Shown in pieces: positions 1 to 6,756 of a stretch of 12,576 nt of DNA; the stretch's first letter is position 1, and each line of letters begins with the position of its first letter. Location: positions 1 to 12,576 of the forward strand of contig CAMAHO010000047.1 in assembly GCA_945834545.1 (NCBI GenBank). The letters are read 5' to 3'. The stretch comes from an uncultured Lachnospiraceae bacterium. Lineage in GTDB: Bacteria; Bacillota; Clostridia; Lachnospirales; Lachnospiraceae. Below the pieces are notes generated by a model, which saw nothing but the letters and a program-made list of their open reading frames with translations, searched no databases and had not been told where the DNA came from. The position numbers and the translations under genes were made by a program.

Positions 1-22
1 AAAAAGAAATTAAGGATTATTT

Positions 23-223
23 TATTTTTAACTCCCATCTCGGATTTGTGTGCCTGTTATGGGTTTGTGTATTTATATGCAGACGCGCTTTCGCTCTAAT
101 CGCACCGTAGCGGTACGTAAGCGAGCAAAATACGCTCGCTAAGGACCGACGGTGCTACAAGGTCTGCATACAAACACACAAACCCATAATAGGCACACAA
201 ATCCGAAATGGGAGTTATTTTTA
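23..223. mobile_element. MITE-like foldback element (31-215) with 8-bp flanking direct repeats
   Basis: Positions 31-84 and 162-215 are inverted copies of each other, 54 bp each with four mismatches, all transitions. The arms begin ACTCCCAT and end ATGGGAGT. The exact 8-bp direct repeat TATTTTTA abuts both ends (23-30 and 216-223), as expected of a target-site duplication. The 77-bp centre is itself nested: GCACCGT at about 102 pairs with ACGGTGC at about 149, and AGCGAGC at about 120 pairs with GCTCGCT at 134-140. No coding sequence is present, so any transposase would act in trans. The right repeat contains the recJ stop codon (TTA, 221-223), so the insertion sits exactly at the gene's end without changing the protein. 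Read in the recJ direction, three of the four arm mismatches become G-U pairs, so RNA would fold into one long hairpin. It could also act as a 3'-end stabiliser. A mobile origin is inference from the repeat structure. Confidence 0.72.
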
Positions 224-2005
224 AAGGTAATACTTCATCTCATTTTGCTTGCTTTCCTTCCCCATATAGGAATTCACGCCTATGCTATAGGCAACCGACA
301 TAGGATAGTGGGCTTCCCCTGCAAAAAGTTCCTGCACTGCAGATTCTCCGTACTTACTCCGAAAGCATTCCAGGAAGGCGTCCCCATTGCCAAAATACAC
401 CAGTTCCTCATACCCGCCAAATCCGGTCTTTACCCTTAGCTTAAGCATATTTCCCTGCTTTCCCATGCGTTTGGCACCCACAATACAGGCATCCTTTTCC
501 GCAAACAACGGTTTGGGGTTTCCCACGCCAAAAGGCTCTAACGCTTCCAGTTCCCTGGCCAGTTCCAGACTGCCATAGGCCATGGGCATAACTGCATCTA
601 TACTTACCTTTTCATAGAAATCCGCTTCTCCCAGTGTACAGTTTCGATTTAAGGCGTCTCGAAATGCATCAATGTTGGAAATCGGCAAAGACAGCCCGGC
701 TGCCAGCTTATGTCCTCCGAACTTGGTCAGCAAATGCCCCACCTCTACCAGACTTTCGTACATATGGTAGGTTTCGATAGACCTGCCGGAGCCCTTTGCT
801 CCTTCTTCTGCCCTGGTTAACACAAAGGTGGGTTTGCTGTAGCGCTCTCTGATTCGTCCTGCAATAATTCCTGCCAGGCTTTCGTGAACCTCCTCCAAAT
901 AAATCACCAAAACCTTATCCTGCTCCAGTTTATGTTCTGTTAGATAGGCTATTGCCTGCTTTTCTCCCTCTAATGTCTTGTTTTTTCGACTGTCGTTTAA
1001 CTCCTTTAGCCAGATTGCCAGCTCCATAGCTTCCTTTTTATCTGTCTGACACAACAATTCCAGAGCTTTGTCAGCACTGTCCAATCGCCCTGTAGCATTC
1101 AAGCAGGGACCCAGGATAAAGCCAAAGTGAAAGGCTTTCAATTTATCCGGCTGAATACCATTTACCTCCATCAGACATGTTAAACCCAGGTTGGAGGGAT
1201 TCCTCATCCTCTTGATTCCTTCCTTTACTAACAGCCGGTTTTCTCCTACCAAATCCATCACATCACATACGGTAGCTAAGGCTGCAGGCTCCAATAAGGC
1301 ATCCAGTACCCTCTCCAGCTGAGACGTTTCAAAACAGCCTGTATTTTTCTGATATGCTTCAAACAAGGCACAAACCAGCTTATAAGCCACCACAGCGCCA
1401 CAGATACCGGGAAAGGGGTACTCGTCAGCCTCCTGCTTGGGATCCACTATTGCATAAGCCTTAGGCAAAAGCTCCTTTTTTTGCCCTCCCTCGATACAAT
1501 AAGGGACCTCGTGATGATCCGTGACAATCACTTCCATTCCCAGCTGACCAGCCAGTTCAATAGGTCCACCTGCGCTGATTCCGTTGTCACAGGTGACAAT
1601 CAATTTCACATTGGCCTGACTAGCTTCCCTAATCATATTTTCATTCAGGCCATATCCGTCGTGGATTCGATGAGGAATCACACAGTCCACCACGGCTCCC
1701 AAGGTTTCAAAGCCTGTCTTTAAAATATAGGTGGAGCAGATTCCATCCACATCATAGTCTCCCATTACACGAATAGGTTCTTGATTTTGGATTGCCAGCA
1801 TAATTCGTGTCACTGCACTCTCCATCCCGTGAAGCAACCAGGGAGAGTGCAGATTCTCCAAGCCCCCATGCAAAAACACCTCCATATCCTCCGTTTCCAG
1901 CAAATCCCTGTTTCTTAGGATTCTGGCCAAAACCTGAGAACAATGAAGTGTATCTGCTATTCCTGCAAAATCCGCCTTTTTATTTTGTACAAACCACTTT
2001 TCCAT
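221..2005 (-). CDS. recJ: Single-stranded-DNA-specific 5'-3' exonuclease RecJ
   Basis: RecJ degrades single-stranded DNA from the 5' end in recombination repair and mismatch repair, in the cytoplasm. The 594-residue product shows the DHH phosphoesterase motifs in order: GDYDVDG at 82-88, DNG at 140-142 and DHHE at 163-166, whose aspartates and histidines bind the catalytic metals. The DVMDLVGENR segment at 248-257 and NATGRLDSA at 303-311 are also typical of the family. The DHHA1-type domain follows, with GSGRS at 405-409 and GGHKLAAG at 430-437, then a C-terminal OB-like region to the end. The ATG start is preceded by AAGGGAG at a short spacing. It is the last gene of the minus-strand block after secDF, an arrangement common in Clostridia, but a likely terminator at 2078-2109 separates the two. 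The stop codon lies in the target repeat of the foldback element. Length is at the short, Firmicutes-type end of the family. Confidence 0.96.
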   Translation of the reverse strand: MEKWFVQNKKADFAGIADTLHCSQVLARILRNRDLLETEDMEVFLHGGLENLHSPWLLHGMESAVTRIMLAIQNQEPIRVMGDYDVDGICSTYILKTGFETLGAVVDCVIPHRIHDGYGLNENMIREASQANVKLIVTCDNGISAGGPIELAGQLGMEVIVTDHHEVPYCIEGGQKKELLPKAYAIVDPKQEADEYPFPGICGAVVAYKLVCALFEAYQKNTGCFETSQLERVLDALLEPAALATVCDVMDLVGENRLLVKEGIKRMRNPSNLGLTCLMEVNGIQPDKLKAFHFGFILGPCLNATGRLDSADKALELLCQTDKKEAMELAIWLKELNDSRKNKTLEGEKQAIAYLTEHKLEQDKVLVIYLEEVHESLAGIIAGRIRERYSKPTFVLTRAEEGAKGSGRSIETYHMYESLVEVGHLLTKFGGHKLAAGLSLPISNIDAFRDALNRNCTLGEADFYEKVSIDAVMPMAYGSLELARELEALEPFGVGNPKPLFAEKDACIVGAKRMGKQGNMLKLRVKTGFGGYEELVYFGNGDAFLECFRSKYGESAVQELFAGEAHYPMSVAYSIGVNSYMGKESKQNEMKYYL

Positions 2006-2077
2006 CTTGCTCCCTTATCTATCAAAGTTCTTTTTACTTTCTACCTTACAGTAATCAGACCCAACCGTAGGAATAAC

Positions 2078-2109
2078 AAAGCCTTCTCAGGCATCCCTAA
2101 GAAGGCTTT
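2078..2109 (-). terminator. Stem-loop terminator downstream of secDF
   Basis: AAAGCCTTCT (2078-2087) and AGAAGGCTTT (2100-2109) form a perfect 10-bp stem with a 12-nt loop. On the minus strand it is followed by a weakly T-rich stretch (GTTATTCC). It lies about 100 nt after the secDF stop and 73 nt before the recJ start, so it probably ends secDF transcription, fully or in part. The tail is not a clean T-run, so readthrough into recJ is plausible. The 2110-2207 stretch shows no gene. Confidence 0.65.
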
Positions 2110-2207
2110 ATCTCTTTCCTATAAGGACCTCAACAAACATAAGCCTTGTCTATCTGACTAGTCCTATACATAGCTTTATCGCCAATACTGTGCTTGAAAT
2201 TCGGGCT

Positions 2208-4439
2208 TTACTGTGCCTTAGGCGGGAACTTGGTGCGAAGCACATACCATAATCCACCGGTGATACATACGGAGGAATAAGCGCCACAGACAATTCCTAC
2301 CATAAGAGGCAGGGCAAAATCACGGATGCTGGATACACCCAGTACATACAGGCAGGCAACCATAACGAAGGTTGTCAGGGAAGTAAAGATACTTCTGGAC
2401 AAAGTCTGTGTGATACTCTTATTTACAATATCCTTCAGTTCTTCCTTTCTGGATGCGGTATTCATATTCTCACGCACACGGTCAAAGATAACGATGGTGG
2501 CGTTGATGGAGTAACCCACTATGGTAAGCATACAAGCGATAAAGGTGTTGCCTACCGATACTCTGGCTGCTGCATAGAAAGCCAACACAACCAATACATC
2601 ATGAGCTAACGCTATAATACCGCTGAAGCCAAAGCGAATATCGCTAAACCGGAGGCGGATGTAAAGGAGCATAAACAGGATTGCCACAATCACTGCAATA
2701 ATGGTATCCTTTGTCATCTCGTCACTGATGGTAGAGCTGATGGTCTCTGTGGTGATCAGGTTTTTGTCTACACCAAACTCTTCCACAATTCTATCTTCCA
2801 GGCTTGCTCTTGTCTCACGGTCAAGCGCATTGGTCTTAAAGATTACCTCATTGCTGCCCTGCACCGTCTGAATCTGAACGGGACTCTTGGTCACCTCTTC
2901 AACAATGGGAGCCACCTGAGCATTTACTTCCTCTAAGGACATGCTCTCATTAAAGGTAATGGTTGTGGCTGTACCACCCTTGAACTCAAGGCTTAGGTTC
3001 AAGGCATCCTTGCCGTTTGCTGCAAACACGCCCATTGCCACAAAGCCCGCAACAATCAAAGCCACTGAAATACTGAAGAACAGGTTTTTCTTGGACAAGA
3101 AATCAATCGCCTTGCGCTCTTTTCCGACGCCATACCATTTTTCGCTCTTAAAGCCCAGAGCATAGAAGACATTGATTAGTGCTTTGGAGATTACCAGGGC
3201 AGTAAACATGGAAAGCACAATACCAAGAGCCAAGGTCTGTGCAAAGCCCTTTACGCTACCGGGTGCTAATAAAAGAAGTACGCCCGCTGCAATCAGAGTG
3301 GTAATATTTCCATCCACAATTGCGGATAAGGCCTTATCAAAGCCAATCTTGATAGCGCTCTTTACCGTCTTTCCGGTTCCCAGCTCCTCCCTGATACGAG
3401 CAAAGATAATGACATTTGCATCCACCGCCATACCGATGGAAAGAATGATACCTGCTACACCGGATAAGGTAAGCGTCATACCAAAACCGTTTAACAGCAA
3501 GACAATTGCTGCCACATAAATACAAAGTGCAATCGCAGAAGCCACACCGGGAATGAAATAAACTGCAATCATAAACACAATCACGATTGCCAGGCCAATG
3601 GCACCAGCCTTAATGGAGGTGTCAATAGCCTCTACACCCAGCTGTGCTCCAACCACCTTAGAGTGAAGCTCCTCAAGCTCCAGTTTCAAACCACCGATAC
3701 GAATGGTGGAAGCCAGGTTTTCAGCCACCTCAAAGGATTCCATGGGAGAAATCTGAGCATGTCCGTCTGTGAAAACGCCCTTCACATTGGGTACGCTTAC
3801 AAAGCTGCCGTCATAATAAATTGCTAAAGTTTCACCTTTTTCATAGGCCTGTCTGGTTGCCTCAGCAAACTTGCTGGTTCCCTCAGAGGTCATCGTCAAA
3901 TCCACCACAAACTCCGTGTTACCCATAGAATTCTGTCCGGAGCCTGCCTGAGCATTCTGAACATCGGTACCGGTAAGCTTAATGGAACCATCTGCCAACA
4001 GCTCATCAATGGTCTTTAACAGGGTATATCCTGTCTGCGTGTATTGATAGTTCAAATTTCCCTCAGCGTCTGTCTGGGAGATAAAGTACAGGGAACCGGG
4101 CCTTCCTAAGTCCTGTAAAATAGCATTGGCATCCTTTGCACCGGGAATCTCAATATTAATACGATTGGCTCCCTCCTGATACACAATTGCCTCTGTACTA
4201 TAGTTCTCTACTCTCTTTTGGAGCTTTGCTACGGTATCTGCCATATCTGTGGCGTCCGGCTCCTCCTCTCCTACAACCTGGTACGTAATGCTGACACCAC
4301 CTGCCAAATCAAGTCCCAGCTTGATATCTGATGCAGAACCGGAGCCTTCAGCATTGATACCATAAAAATCAATGTAGGTAATCCCTAAAAGCACGATTAG
4401 CATAGCCACCAAAACGATGATTGCCTTACTCTTTTTCAT
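2208..4439 (-). CDS. secDF: Fused protein translocase accessory protein SecDF
   Basis: SecDF sits in the membrane beside SecYEG and uses the proton motive force to pull exported proteins through. This 743-residue protein fuses the SecD and SecF halves. The SecD half has a first membrane helix at about 5-25, the LGLDLAGG motif at 41-48, a large extracytoplasmic domain, helices from about 277 onward, and the GMAVDANVIIFARIREE motif at 336-352 with Asp340. The SecF half starts near 452 with its own helix, LSLEFKGGT at 482-490, a second outside domain, and five helices from about 578. AHD at 612-614 and SRSIFTSLTT at 681-690 match SecF. Oddly, the SecF motif reads GYSINATIVIFDR (642-654): Ala647 stands where an aspartate (GYSIND) is usual. 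The ATG start has AAAGGA eight bases upstream. It follows scfB by 45 bp and is probably cotranscribed with it. Confidence 0.96.
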   Translation of the reverse strand: MKKSKAIIVLVAMLIVLLGITYIDFYGINAEGSGSASDIKLGLDLAGGVSITYQVVGEEEPDATDMADTVAKLQKRVENYSTEAIVYQEGANRINIEIPGAKDANAILQDLGRPGSLYFISQTDAEGNLNYQYTQTGYTLLKTIDELLADGSIKLTGTDVQNAQAGSGQNSMGNTEFVVDLTMTSEGTSKFAEATRQAYEKGETLAIYYDGSFVSVPNVKGVFTDGHAQISPMESFEVAENLASTIRIGGLKLELEELHSKVVGAQLGVEAIDTSIKAGAIGLAIVIVFMIAVYFIPGVASAIALCIYVAAIVLLLNGFGMTLTLSGVAGIILSIGMAVDANVIIFARIREELGTGKTVKSAIKIGFDKALSAIVDGNITTLIAAGVLLLLAPGSVKGFAQTLALGIVLSMFTALVISKALINVFYALGFKSEKWYGVGKERKAIDFLSKKNLFFSISVALIVAGFVAMGVFAANGKDALNLSLEFKGGTATTITFNESMSLEEVNAQVAPIVEEVTKSPVQIQTVQGSNEVIFKTNALDRETRASLEDRIVEEFGVDKNLITTETISSTISDEMTKDTIIAVIVAILFMLLYIRLRFSDIRFGFSGIIALAHDVLVVLAFYAAARVSVGNTFIACMLTIVGYSINATIVIFDRVRENMNTASRKEELKDIVNKSITQTLSRSIFTSLTTFVMVACLYVLGVSSIRDFALPLMVGIVCGAYSSVCITGGLWYVLRTKFPPKAQ

Positions 4440-4484
4440 TGTTTTGTTCCTTTCTTGGTATATTCTTTATAGTAAGATTCGTTT

Positions 4485-5882
4485 TTACTTTTCCTCTTCT
4501 GCCATCATTTTGTCAACCTTTAACATAATGGCACACTCGATTCTCTTTCTTTGCAATTCACAACCCACATCGTAGGCATCATTGATATTGCCGTGGAAAT
4601 TATAGGAATTGGCAGCGCAGCCGCCACTACAATAAAACTTTGCAAAGCATTTTTTACACTTTTCCTTTGCATACACATTGCAGCACTTGAACTCATCCCG
4701 AATGTCTTCACGTTTGATTCCTTCAAAGACATTACCCATAAGGAAGTCTTCATTTCCCACAAACTGATGACAGGGATAGAAGTCTCCCCAAGGGGTCACC
4801 GCCAGATACTCCGTACCGGAGCCGCAGCCGCTTAAGCGTTTTGCCACACAGGGACCGCCCTCCAAATCAATCATAAAGTGGAAGAAATTGAAAGGTCTGC
4901 CCTCTTTTCTTCTCTCTATCATAGCCTTTGCCAGACGATCATACTCTTCCTTTAATACCGGAATATCCTCCTCTGTAATGGCATATTCATCTGTAGGCTT
5001 TGCCACAACAGGCTCCACGGAAATCTGCTCAAAGCCCAAATCAGCTAAATGCAAAACATCCTTGGAAAAATCCAGATTATGATGTGTAAAAGTACCTCTC
5101 ACATAGTAATTGGTCTGTTCTCTGCTCTCAGCCACCTTTTGGAATTTCGGGACAATCAAATCATAGCTACCCTGTCCACCCCGAAACGGCCTCATCTTGT
5201 CATTGATTTCCTTACGACCGTCAATGCTTAAGACAACATTTGCCATTTCCTTATTGGCAAACTCCATAATCTCATCATTTAACAGGACTCCATTGGTAGT
5301 CAAGGTAAAACGGAACTTTTTGTTGTTCGGTCCCTCCAGGCTTCTGCCATACTCTACCAGCTGCTTTACTACCTCCCAGTTCATAAGAGGCTCTCCGCCA
5401 AAGAAATCCACCTCCAGGTTGGTTCGATTACCAGAATTGGCAACCAAAAAATCCAAGGCCCTTTTCCCTACCTCCAGGCTCATCAGAGCTCTTCGGCCGT
5501 GATATTCTCCTTCCTCTGCGAAACAGTATCTGCAGGCAAGGTTACAGTCATGGGCAATATGAAGGCACAATGCCTTTACGACAGTGGGTCTTTTCTTAAA
5601 GTCAATAACATAGTTTTCATATATGTCCGGTGCAAATAACTGGCCTTCCCTCTCCAGCTCTAATACCTCCATCACAGCTTCCTCTATCTCCTCTTTGGGA
5701 TAGGGAATGTTGGAAAGGTTTAATACTGCTGCTTTAATCAGCTCATCGTCATGGATTCCTTCCTGAATCAATGGTTCAATGAGAGAAATCATATCATACA
5801 CAATATCATCCACCACATGAATTGAACCACTGTTTACATCCATTACAATGTTATATCCGTTGTTCTTAAACTGATGTACCAC
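4485..5882 (-). CDS. scfB: SCIFF peptide radical SAM/SPASM maturase
   Basis: This enzyme is predicted to install thioether bonds in the six-cysteine peptide encoded just upstream. The N-terminal part (about 1-100) is the peptide-recognition (RRE-like) region. The radical SAM core carries CNLACRYC at 113-120 (Cys113, Cys117, Cys120 bind the S-adenosylmethionine cluster) and GGEP at 162-165. The C-terminal SPASM region has many cysteines for auxiliary iron-sulfur clusters, including GGPC, SGCGSG, YPCHQF, KCKKC and YCSGGC. The longer in-frame reading starts at a TTG (5918) inside the upstream hairpin. I chose the GTG at 5882, six bases after AAGAAAGGA, because the protein then begins VHQFKNNGYNIV, as in the SCIFF maturase family, giving 465 residues. 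It lies between scfA and secDF, the usual clostridial order. Function is from family knowledge (ranthipeptide maturases such as CteB); the exact crosslinks cannot be read from sequence. Confidence 0.95.
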   Translation of the reverse strand: MVHQFKNNGYNIVMDVNSGSIHVVDDIVYDMISLIEPLIQEGIHDDELIKAAVLNLSNIPYPKEEIEEAVMEVLELEREGQLFAPDIYENYVIDFKKRPTVVKALCLHIAHDCNLACRYCFAEEGEYHGRRALMSLEVGKRALDFLVANSGNRTNLEVDFFGGEPLMNWEVVKQLVEYGRSLEGPNNKKFRFTLTTNGVLLNDEIMEFANKEMANVVLSIDGRKEINDKMRPFRGGQGSYDLIVPKFQKVAESREQTNYYVRGTFTHHNLDFSKDVLHLADLGFEQISVEPVVAKPTDEYAITEEDIPVLKEEYDRLAKAMIERRKEGRPFNFFHFMIDLEGGPCVAKRLSGCGSGTEYLAVTPWGDFYPCHQFVGNEDFLMGNVFEGIKREDIRDEFKCCNVYAKEKCKKCFAKFYCSGGCAANSYNFHGNINDAYDVGCELQRKRIECAIMLKVDKMMAEEEK

Positions 5883-5905
5883 AAAAAATCCTTTCTTACA
5901 TAAAT

Positions 5906-5929
5906 AAGCAGCGACCAAAATCGCTGCTT
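5906..5929 (-). promoter_or_regulatory. Intergenic stem-loop between scfA and scfB
   Basis: AAGCAGCGA (5906-5914) and TCGCTGCTT (5921-5929) form a perfect 9-bp stem with a 6-nt loop. It lies 25 nt after the scfA stop and ends 23 nt before the chosen scfB start. On the minus strand it is followed by ATTTATGT, not a strong T-run, so it looks more like an attenuator or RNA-stability element than a full terminator. Such a site would let the small precursor be made in excess over the maturase. That role is inference. Confidence 0.6.
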
Positions 5930-5954
5930 ACGTTAGTCTTACTCTTTTTTGGTT

Positions 5955-6101
5955 TTATTTATTCACCTTTTCACAGCTCTGATTTCCTACTGTACAGGAA
6001 GTCTTACAAGCAGACTGACAAGAAGTCTGGCACTCGCCACAGCCACCCTTTTTCATGGACTCCTTTAGGTTTCTTGTCGTTAAAGTCTTGATATGCTTCA
6101 T
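5955..6101 (-). CDS. scfA: Six-cysteine peptide SCIFF (ranthipeptide precursor)
   Basis: This 48-residue ORF encodes the peptide substrate of the adjacent radical SAM maturase. It begins MKHIKTLTTRNLKES, a leader-type segment typical of SCIFF, and has six cysteines at 21, 24, 28, 32, 36 and 43 in the core CGECQTSCQSACKTSC followed by TVGNQSC. The cysteine spacing and the CGECQTSCQSACKTSCTV block match the family closely. Threonines and serines between the cysteines are the expected thioether partners. An excellent ribosome site, TAAGGAGG, ends eight bases before the ATG. A second in-frame ATG (residue 16) would remove the leader and is unlikely. A promoter lies at 6149-6176, and scfB follows after a stem-loop. 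No dedicated transporter or peptidase gene is beside it. The mature product and its biological role are not known from sequence; related peptides have been linked to clostridial signalling. Confidence 0.95.
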   Translation of the reverse strand: MKHIKTLTTRNLKESMKKGGCGECQTSCQSACKTSCTVGNQSCEKVNK

Positions 6102-6148
6102 TCCTTTAGCCTCCTTATGAATTGCAATCATACGATTTGATCTTTTGT

Positions 6149-6176
6149 ATTATATCACATATTTTGGAAAAGTAAA
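6149..6176 (-). promoter_or_regulatory. Probable sigma-A promoter of scfA
   Basis: On the minus strand, TATAAT (6149-6154) matches the -10 consensus exactly and TTTACT (6171-6176) serves as a four-of-six -35 box with a 16-bp spacer. It lies in the 85-bp gap between the upstream membrane-protein gene and scfA, with a leader of about 40 nt before the scfA start. It would allow scfA-scfB-secDF to be transcribed without the upstream gene. Confidence 0.7.
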
Positions 6177-6186
6177 ATACTTTTTA

Positions 6187-6573
6187 TCAGCTTACCATGC
6201 CGCCCAGCATTCCACCAGCCAGACACATCACAAAAGCCACCAATGTGTTCATCCCCATATCCCCCTGACTCTGAGGCAGACACAAGGACACCACCCACAA
6301 AATCAGAAAATACAGGGCACCCATAACCAGTCCCCACACATATTTCTTTTGCATCACCTTTTTTCCCATAAAAAAGCCTCCTGCCAGGGTGGCCAGTATG
6401 TAGATTCCCAGAACCCCCGCTTTCATAGCGTTATCCCCTAATCTGAGCTTGTATAGAAAAAATGAGAAGATGAATAGCGCTGCAATTGTAATCAGATAAC
6501 TGACCAACAAACCAGTCAGGCACAATGCCGCCCTATTCATCGAAAGATTTCCCTCCTTCTCTCGTTTTGCCAA
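6187..6573 (-). CDS. TIGR04086-like small integral membrane protein
   Basis: The product is a 128-residue, very hydrophobic protein with a short charged N-terminus and four predicted membrane helices, at about 17-40, 51-70, 79-98 and 108-127, the last one glycine-rich (CLAGGMLGGM). This size, topology and position just upstream of the SCIFF genes and secDF fit the TIGR04086 family of clostridial membrane proteins of unknown function. The start is uncertain. A TTG at 6573 has AAAGGAGA seven bases upstream and is my choice. An ATG at 6540 has AAGGAGG about eleven bases upstream. A GTG at 6597 has no ribosome site. No catalytic motif is visible. A link to the SCIFF or Sec genes is suggested only by conserved position. 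Confidence 0.82.
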   Translation of the reverse strand: MAKREKEGNLSMNRAALCLTGLLVSYLITIAALFIFSFFLYKLRLGDNAMKAGVLGIYILATLAGGFFMGKKVMQKKYVWGLVMGALYFLILWVVSLCLPQSQGDMGMNTLVAFVMCLAGGMLGGMVS

Positions 6574-6593
6574 GTTGCTCTCTCCTTTCTGAG

Positions 6594-6637
6594 CCACTGG
6601 GGACGGTAATTTCCGGCTTTTTTAGTGTCCCCTGTGG
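6594..6637 (-). promoter_or_regulatory. Inverted repeat in the 5' leader of the TIGR04086-like gene
   Basis: CCACTGGGGAC (6594-6604) and GTCCCCTGTGG (6627-6637) pair with one mismatch over 11 bp around a 22-nt loop. On the minus strand this stem ends just before the AAAGGAGA ribosome site of the membrane-protein gene. It could modulate translation, or be a remnant of a GGGGAC-type intergenic repeat. No T-run follows it, so it is not a standard terminator. Confidence 0.4.
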
Positions 6638-6647
6638 TTCACAGCTA

Positions 6648-6686
6648 TACCATACTATATGCCGGTTTTACCATAATATATGCTGG
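6648..6686 (+). repeat. Two 18-bp direct repeats, 21-bp period, upstream of the CNNM promoter
   Basis: TACCATACTATATGCCGG (6648-6665) and TACCATAATATATGCTGG (6669-6686) match at 16 of 18 positions. The 21-bp period places both on the same face of the helix, and the second copy ends 4 bp before the -35 box at 6691. This is the geometry of tandem binding sites for an activator such as a response regulator. The copies also lie in the likely promoter area of the divergent membrane-protein gene. The binding protein is unknown. Confidence 0.55.
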
Positions 6687-6690
6687 CAAC

Positions 6691-6719
6691 TTGACAAGAA
6701 ATACCTACTATTGTAATAT
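6691..6719 (+). promoter_or_regulatory. Strong sigma-A promoter of the CNNM/CorC gene
   Basis: TTGACA (6691-6696) is a perfect -35 box, followed by a 17-bp spacer and TAATAT (6714-6719), a four-of-six -10 box. The predicted start lies about 30 nt before the TTG start codon at 6757. Confidence 0.8.
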
Positions 6720-6756
6720 AGTCATCAAATATCAAACAGAAATGGAGTGAATTTTT

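Noticed and set aside
31..215. Plain intrinsic terminator of recJ
   Set aside because: Arms of 54 bp, no T-run on the minus strand, and exact 8-bp flanking repeats fit a mobile foldback element better, though it may still affect 3' ends.
152..439. 95-codon plus-strand frame covering the foldback arm and the end of recJ
   Set aside because: Half lies in the inverted repeat and half is antisense to conserved RecJ sequence.
2110..2207. Short frame of 13 codons after secDF
   Set aside because: No ribosome site and no conservation signal visible; most likely 3' untranslated sequence.
5883..5918. 12-residue N-terminal extension of the SCIFF maturase from a TTG
   Set aside because: The TTG lies in the intergenic hairpin, lacks a ribosome site, and family proteins begin near VHQFKNNGYNIV.
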